Origin: Nitrospira sp.
GTDB lineage: Bacteria; Nitrospirota; Nitrospiria; Nitrospirales; Nitrospiraceae
Direction: 5' to 3'
NCBI GenBank assembly: GCA_020216985.1
Contig: JAIWOH010000165.1
Location: forward strand, 1-10,000
Length of the DNA: 10,000 nt
Position numbers and translations under genes: made by a program. Positions 6,139-10,000 of this stretch are shown in pieces. A model generated the notes under the pieces. It had not been told where the DNA came from. It saw nothing but the letters and a program-made list of their open reading frames with translations, and made no database searches. Position 1 is the stretch's first letter. Every line of letters starts with the position of its first letter.

Positions 6139-6170
6139 GCCGGTTGGATGCCGGCGCATCCCGGCTTTTG
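6139..6170 (+). terminator. Rho-independent terminator-like hairpin
   Basis: GCCGG (6139-6143), a 3-nt bulge TTG, GATGC, loop CGGC (6152-6155), GCATC and CCGGC (6161-6165) form a ten-pair GC-rich stem followed directly by TTTTG. This would end transcription of the SnoaL-like unit and isolate the lipoprotein/DUF4331 unit downstream. Confidence 0.6.
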
Positions 6171-6281
6171 AATCGCACGATGAACCGGCCATCTCGGATC
6201 TATCACAAGCCGTTCTCTCCGTCGAAGATCTCGCAATCCGGGCGGAGAAAACAGCATCGGACAACCACAAAAGGAGGAGCC
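6171..6281 (+). other. Presumed promoter region of the lipoprotein-DUF4331 unit
   Basis: The segment between the terminator-like hairpin and the lipoprotein start should contain the promoter of the downstream unit. I could not find a convincing sigma70 pair at 16-18 bp spacing, nor a copy of the AGATCC-N18-TAAT element. A strong ribosome binding site, AAGGAGGAG, lies at 6271-6279. Confidence 0.3.
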
Positions 6282-6506
6282 ATGAGATCGTCTGTGTATT
6301 CGTCCCTCGGCGTCGTGCTCGCGCTCGGACTCTTGTCCGGCTGCAGCGGCAGCGACACCGTACCCGTCGTCTCGCCGACCGGCCCCGTCGCCGCGGTGGA
6401 GGACCAACGTGATTCACCGGAACCAGAAGCGCTGACGTCGGAAGAGGCCGCGCTGGTCAGCCAAGCCGAATCCGAACCCGATCCGGCTTCATTGCCGGAT
6501 TTGTAA
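6282..6506 (+). CDS. Small acidic lipoprotein (hypothetical)
   Basis: A 74-residue protein with a classic lipoprotein signal: MRSSVYSS, a hydrophobic stretch GVVLALGLL, then the lipobox LSGC with the lipidated cysteine at residue 21. The mature part is short and acidic, with many Glu and Pro residues (PEPEALTSEEAALVS, ending DPASLPDL) and no recognised domain. The ATG at 6282 is chosen because AGGAGGAG lies 3-9 nt upstream and the signal begins there, although the frame is open further upstream. It is the first gene of the unit leading into DUF4331, 44 bp away. It should sit anchored in the inner or outer membrane facing the periplasm. Its role is unknown; it may partner the DUF4331 protein. 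Confidence 0.8.
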   Translation: MRSSVYSSLGVVLALGLLSGCSGSDTVPVVSPTGPVAAVEDQRDSPEPEALTSEEAALVSQAESEPDPASLPDL

Positions 6507-6527
6507 TCCACCCCGCTCATGGAGCGG
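6480..6527 (+). repeat. Two adjacent hairpins spanning the lipoprotein stop codon
   Basis: ATCCGGC-TTCATT-GCCGGAT (6481-6500) is a perfect 7-bp stem inside the last codons, followed by TTGT. CCGCTC-ATG-GAGCGG (6513-6527) is a perfect 6-bp stem in the gap. They may attenuate transcription or set relative expression of the lipoprotein and DUF4331. The absence of a long T-run makes full termination unlikely. Confidence 0.35.
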
Positions 6528-6550
6528 ATCAACTCAGAAGGGAGGACTCC

Positions 6551-8038
6551 ATGTTCGCTCGAATTCGACCGTTCATCCTGACCGTGCTGGCGCTGTTTGC
6601 CGCGATGCCGGCCTTGGCTGCCAGCCACCGCGAGGCCCCGTTGATCGCCAACGATCCGACGGCCGACATCACGGACTTCTATTTCTTCCGGAGCTGGCAG
6701 GACCCCGACAAAGCCGTCCTGATCATGAACGTGATCCCCGGCCAGGAGCCGGGATCGGGACCCAACTATTTCAACTTCGCGGACGACGTGTTGTACGAAA
6801 TTCATATCGACAACAATAAAAACAATATCGCCGCCGACATCGTATATCAGATCCGTTTCAAGACCGAGATCCGCCAGCCGGGCAATGTCTTTCCGCTATC
6901 CTATGCCGCCCTCCCGCCGATCACGGCCCTCACGGGAAGCGGGTCGGAAGGACTGCTCCTCCGTCAAAGTTACACGGTGACGGAAGTCCGCTACGGCCAG
7001 CGACCGAGAGATCTCGGCACCGGCGTGATGTATGCCGTCCCGTCCAACGTAGGCCCGCGCACGATGCCGAACTACGAGCGTCTCGCCGAAAGGGGCATCT
7101 ATCCGCTGAGGAACGGCGGGCGAGTGTTTGCGGGTCAGCGTGATGAGACCTTCTACATCGACCTCGGTGGGACGTTCGACACGCTGAATCTGCACATCTC
7201 GCCGATTCTGTCCGACGCCGACGATGCCGACGACGCGATCATCGTCGGAGCGCCGGCATCCGGGAACGCCGATACGTTCAGCGGGTTCAACGTCAACACG
7301 ATCGCCTTGGAAATCCCCATCAGCGAACTCGTCGGACCGAGGGAGAACAAGGTCCTCGGCGCCTATGCCACCACGAGCCGGCCGAAAGTCAGCGTCATCA
7401 AGAAGAACGGCGACCGTCAGAACAGCAGTCGGTTCGTCCAGGTGGCGCGGATGGGCAATCCGTTGGTGAACGAGCTGATCATCCCGACGACCATGAAAGA
7501 TAAGTGGAACGCGACCGATGCGGAAGACGAGAATGAGTTTGCCTCATTCTACTGCAACTCCGCATTGGCCACGGCGCTCAATACTGTGTTCGGCACCGGT
7601 TTTCCGACGGCAGGGCGTGAGGATCTCGTGAACGCATTGCTTCGGTACGCACCCGGTCCACCGGTCTGCGACTCGGGGCGAATCCATGAAAGGCTGGCCG
7701 ACCTTCTGCGTGTCGATCTGGACGTTCCCGCCACTCCGGCCGCCGCCCAGAAGCGACTGGGGCCGCTCGCCCATGACGCCGGCGGCAACGCGACACCGGA
7801 TAGGGCCGGTTGGCCGAACGGCCGCAGGCCGAACGACGACGTCACCGACGTGGCCTTGCGCGTGGTGGCCGGCATTCTGACGAACCCCGTGCCGAATCTT
7901 GGAGACGGTGTGAATTTCAACGTCGGGTCCGTCGGCGGCAACAAGACCGCCAACGGTATTGCCTTGGGGTTTCCCTTCCTTCCGACCCCGCATGACGGAC
8001 GAGACCGTCGGCATATCGATCCTCAGGAGAACCAGTAA
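6551..8038 (+). CDS. DUF4331 domain-containing secreted protein
   Basis: A 495-residue protein spanning the usual length of DUF4331 proteins. A Sec signal peptide occupies residues 1-23 or 24 (hydrophobic core FILTVLALFAAMPALA), followed by the family's characteristic mature start ASHREAPLIANDPTADITDF. The domain continues with YEIHIDNNKNN, YQIRFKTEIR, DTFSGFNVNTIALEIPISEL and a C-terminal block GVNFNVGSVGGNKTANG. Aspartates in the first block (DPTADITD, residues 35-42) could bind a divalent cation, but this is speculative. The ATG at 6551 has GGAGG 5 nt upstream. The product should be periplasmic or secreted; no enzymatic function is known to me. It lies between a small lipoprotein and a TPR/HupE pair on the same strand, so it probably acts in the same envelope process. 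Confidence 0.9.
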   Translation: MFARIRPFILTVLALFAAMPALAASHREAPLIANDPTADITDFYFFRSWQDPDKAVLIMNVIPGQEPGSGPNYFNFADDVLYEIHIDNNKNNIAADIVYQIRFKTEIRQPGNVFPLSYAALPPITALTGSGSEGLLLRQSYTVTEVRYGQRPRDLGTGVMYAVPSNVGPRTMPNYERLAERGIYPLRNGGRVFAGQRDETFYIDLGGTFDTLNLHISPILSDADDADDAIIVGAPASGNADTFSGFNVNTIALEIPISELVGPRENKVLGAYATTSRPKVSVIKKNGDRQNSSRFVQVARMGNPLVNELIIPTTMKDKWNATDAEDENEFASFYCNSALATALNTVFGTGFPTAGREDLVNALLRYAPGPPVCDSGRIHERLADLLRVDLDVPATPAAAQKRLGPLAHDAGGNATPDRAGWPNGRRPNDDVTDVALRVVAGILTNPVPNLGDGVNFNVGSVGGNKTANGIALGFPFLPTPHDGRDRRHIDPQENQ

Positions 8039-8046
8039 CCGCCATA

Positions 8047-8082
8047 GTGGGAGGCGACGAACCTCGGTGCGGCGTCTCCCAC
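8047..8082 (+). repeat. Intercistronic hairpin between DUF4331 and TPR genes
   Basis: GTGGGAGGCG (8047-8056) pairs with CGTCTCCCAC (8073-8082) over 10 bp including one G-U pair, with a 16-nt loop. It starts 9 bp after the DUF4331 stop. There is no T-run, so it is more likely a partial terminator or an mRNA-stabilising hairpin than a full stop. Confidence 0.45.
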
Positions 8083-8136
8083 CGTTCCCGGGCATGACAT
8101 GAACCGGCCGGCCGCACCGACATTCGAGAATAGACC

Positions 8137-9324
8137 ATGAATCGATTCTTTACCGTTGTCGGCGTGATCGGATGGTTCGTATTGAGTGACGTCGGCGCCT
8201 CGTCCTCCGAGCCCTACCTGCCGACGGATGATGCGCAGGTTCTTGAGCGGCTGAGTTTGAGGAGGGCTGATCCCATCGCGCGCGAGCTCGAAGCCCTGCG
8301 AGCCGATCTGCGGCGGAATCCCCGCAATCTCGAGACCGCCGTCAAACTGGCCGCTCGTTACATTGAACAAGGGCGATCGGAAGGCGACCCCCGTTTTCTT
8401 GGGCAAGCGCAGGCGGCTCTCAGTCTTTGGTGGAGCGAACCGACCCCTCCGCCTGCCGTACTCCTCTTGCGAGCGACGATCAGGCAAAACGCCCATGAAT
8501 TCGATCTCGCCTTGGCCGACCTCGATAAGGCGTTAGCGGTCCAACCAACCAACGCCCAAGCCTGGCTTACCAAAGCCTCCATTTTCCAGGTCCAGGCGCA
8601 CTATGACGATGCGCGCCGAGCCTGCCTGAGACTTGCACGGTTGGCTGCTTCACACGTGCTGCTTGGATGTTTGAGCGATATTGCCGGCGTGACAGGCCAG
8701 TCGGCAAAGAGCCGAGCGGCACTCCAGGCGGTGCTTTCTGCCCCGAGTCTCTCAGGTCGAGAGCGGATTTGGATCGCGACGATCCTGGCCGAAACAGCCG
8801 CCCGCGCCGGAGCCATTCGCGATGCCGAGCAAGCTTTCGTCGAAGCCTTTAAGGTCGGCATCAAGGATCAATACTTGCTCGGCGCCTACGCGGATTTCCT
8901 GCTGGATCGGCGTCGCTATCAGGACGTCGTTTCTTTACTCCGATCTGAAACACGAGCCGATGGACTGCTCTTGCGATTGGCGATGGCGGAGCAGGCGTTG
9001 AACCTGCCCGCGCTCCGGAACCATACGACCGAATTGGCGGCCCGTTTCGCCGCGGCTCGCGAGCGCGGAACGACCGTCCATGTCAGGGAGGAAGCGCGGT
9101 TTGCGCTGGCGGTGTTGGGGGATTCGAAACGAGCGTTGTCGTTAGCCCGTGAGAATTGGAACGTCCAGCGGGAACCGGCGGATGCCAGGCTCCTCCTCGA
9201 ATGTGCGCTGACAGCTCGAAACCGCGCGGCAGCTCAACCGGTGCTCGATTGGATGACGCATAACCGCGTGGAAGACGTTCATCTGCAACGGCTCGCGCGG
9301 CAATTCCAGGAGGTCGCATTATAA
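8137..9324 (+). CDS. Secreted tetratricopeptide-repeat (TPR) protein
   Basis: A 395-residue protein with an N-terminal signal-like segment (MNRFFTVVGVIGWFVLSDVG, cleavage probably near residues 20-23), then an almost wholly helical, Ala/Leu/Arg-rich sequence. Helical repeats of TPR type are clearest at about 62-98 (NPRNLETAVKLAARYIEQG) and 105-170 (FDLALADLDKALAVQPTNAQ, then AWLTKASIFQVQAHYDDARR). Degenerate repeats continue to the C-terminus. TPRs are protein-binding scaffolds, so it probably holds partners in the periplasm. The start is ATG 8137; the upstream GAGAA is a weak ribosome binding site. It follows DUF4331 after 98 bp and overlaps the HupE-like gene by one base (TAATG), which implies coupled translation with that membrane protein. 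No enzymatic motif is seen. Confidence 0.85.
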   Translation: MNRFFTVVGVIGWFVLSDVGASSSEPYLPTDDAQVLERLSLRRADPIARELEALRADLRRNPRNLETAVKLAARYIEQGRSEGDPRFLGQAQAALSLWWSEPTPPPAVLLLRATIRQNAHEFDLALADLDKALAVQPTNAQAWLTKASIFQVQAHYDDARRACLRLARLAASHVLLGCLSDIAGVTGQSAKSRAALQAVLSAPSLSGRERIWIATILAETAARAGAIRDAEQAFVEAFKVGIKDQYLLGAYADFLLDRRRYQDVVSLLRSETRADGLLLRLAMAEQALNLPALRNHTTELAARFAAARERGTTVHVREEARFALAVLGDSKRALSLARENWNVQREPADARLLLECALTARNRAAAQPVLDWMTHNRVEDVHLQRLARQFQEVAL

Positions 9325-10000
9325 TGCGCACCCTGCTTGTCATCGCCTGGCTTCTCGTCGGCCTTCCCGCTTGGGCCCACAAGCCCAGCGACAGCTATCT
9401 CTCCCTGTCGATTCGGAACGATCACGTTGAAGGGCGGTGGGATATCGCGTTACGCGATCTCGACAACGCGATCGGATTAGACGGTGATGGAAACGGGGAA
9501 CTCACCTGGGGAGAAGTCCGGAACAAGCATGATGAGATCCGGGCCTATGCCCTGTCTCGTCTGACGCTATCAGCCGATCGACAGACCTGTGCGACTCAAG
9601 TGCTGGAACAACTCATCGATCATCACACAGACGGAGCCTACGCGGTCCTGCGTTTCCGTTCGGATTGCGGTCGGACAATCCAACGGCTCCATGCGGACTA
9701 TCGATTGCTTTTTGATATCGACGCGCAACACAAGGGGCTCCTGCGCCTGACCCAAGGCGAACAAACCGGCACCGCCATTTTCAGCCAGGAGTCTCCGGCT
9801 CAAACAGTCTCCATGGCGACCCGATCGCGCTGGGTCGAAAGCGCCCAATTCATTCACGAGGGCATCTGGCATATCTGGCTGGGGTTCGACCATGTTTTGT
9901 TTCTGCTCGCCCTTCTTCTTCCCGCCGTCTTAGTCCGAATCGACGGCCGTTGGCGGGCCGTTACGGATTTCTCTACGGTCTGGTGGAACGTCGTCAACAT
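9324..10000 (+). CDS. HupE/UreJ family membrane protein with EF-hand loop (partial, 3' end outside window)
   Basis: The ATG at 9324 overlaps the TPR stop (TAATG) and the frame is open to the window edge, giving 225 residues. A signal peptide (MRTLLVIAWLLVGLPAWA) is followed by AHKPSDSYLSL, as typical for the longer HupE/UreJ (type 2) proteins. A periplasmic domain of about 150 residues precedes the membrane part, which begins with the family signature FIHEGIWHIWLGFDHVLFLL (residues 177-196; His178, His183, Asp189, His190). The periplasmic domain contains a canonical EF-hand loop, DGDGNGELTWGE (53-64), with ligands at positions 1, 3, 5, 7, 9 and 12, so calcium binding is likely. HupE/UreJ proteins are linked to nickel transport in hydrogenase and urease clusters, but for this longer type the substrate is not established. 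Confidence 0.88.
   Translation, partial: MRTLLVIAWLLVGLPAWAHKPSDSYLSLSIRNDHVEGRWDIALRDLDNAIGLDGDGNGELTWGEVRNKHDEIRAYALSRLTLSADRQTCATQVLEQLIDHHTDGAYAVLRFRSDCGRTIQRLHADYRLLFDIDAQHKGLLRLTQGEQTGTAIFSQESPAQTVSMATRSRWVESAQFIHEGIWHIWLGFDHVLFLLALLLPAVLVRIDGRWRAVTDFSTVWWNVVN

Noticed and set aside
5995..6417. Minus-strand frames opposite the lipoprotein and its upstream region.
   Set aside because: They are extremely Arg-rich with no family resemblance, and antisense to a clear lipoprotein signal.
1..10000. CRISPR arrays, tRNA or rRNA genes, insertion sequences, or phage genes.
   Set aside because: No regularly spaced repeats, no tRNA-like cloverleaf, no rRNA-like sequence, no transposase or integrase motifs were found by reading both strands.

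Overview
The window looks like chromosomal DNA of a GC-rich (about 60% by eye), Gram-negative bacterium. It has an outer-membrane TonB-dependent receptor, Sec signal peptides, a lipobox and Shine-Dalgarno sites. The gene set and composition would fit Nitrospira or a relative, but this is inference; there is no marker gene here.

Left part (about 1-3140, minus strand): a nickel-homeostasis cluster transcribed leftward in the order nikR, a DUF3842-type small protein, then a TonB-dependent receptor. NikR keeps all four nickel ligands of the family. A sigma70-like promoter overlapped by a two-copy direct repeat lies just upstream of nikR and is a plausible autoregulatory operator. The receptor is probably the NikR-linked metal uptake channel.

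Middle (about 3220-5855): a minus-strand ECF sigma factor and its cognate cupin anti-sigma factor overlap by four bases (GTGA). The anti-sigma factor has the ChrR cupin metal ligands at ChrR spacing but no N-terminal zinc motif. Upstream lies a 0.7-kb region without a credible gene. It holds a housekeeping-type promoter for the sigma gene and two near-identical 34-bp elements with an AGATCC-N18-TAAT layout, which I read as candidate promoters of the ECF factor. The second lies ahead of a SnoaL-like (NTF2 fold) gene interrupted by an apparent one-base deletion. SnoaL-like genes are frequent members of RpoE/ChrR-type regulons.

Right part (about 6139-10000, plus strand): after a terminator-like hairpin comes a compact unit of a 74-residue lipoprotein, a secreted DUF4331 protein, a secreted TPR protein and the start of a HupE/UreJ-type membrane protein with a periplasmic EF-hand loop. 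The last two overlap by one base. All four products are predicted to be exported or membrane-bound, so the unit looks like a cell-envelope module. Its function is unknown to me; metal handling is the best guess. The last gene runs off the window edge.

The strongest leads are the repeated ECF-type promoter element, the zinc-motif-free cupin anti-sigma factor, the NikR operator candidate and the lipoprotein-DUF4331-TPR-HupE module.
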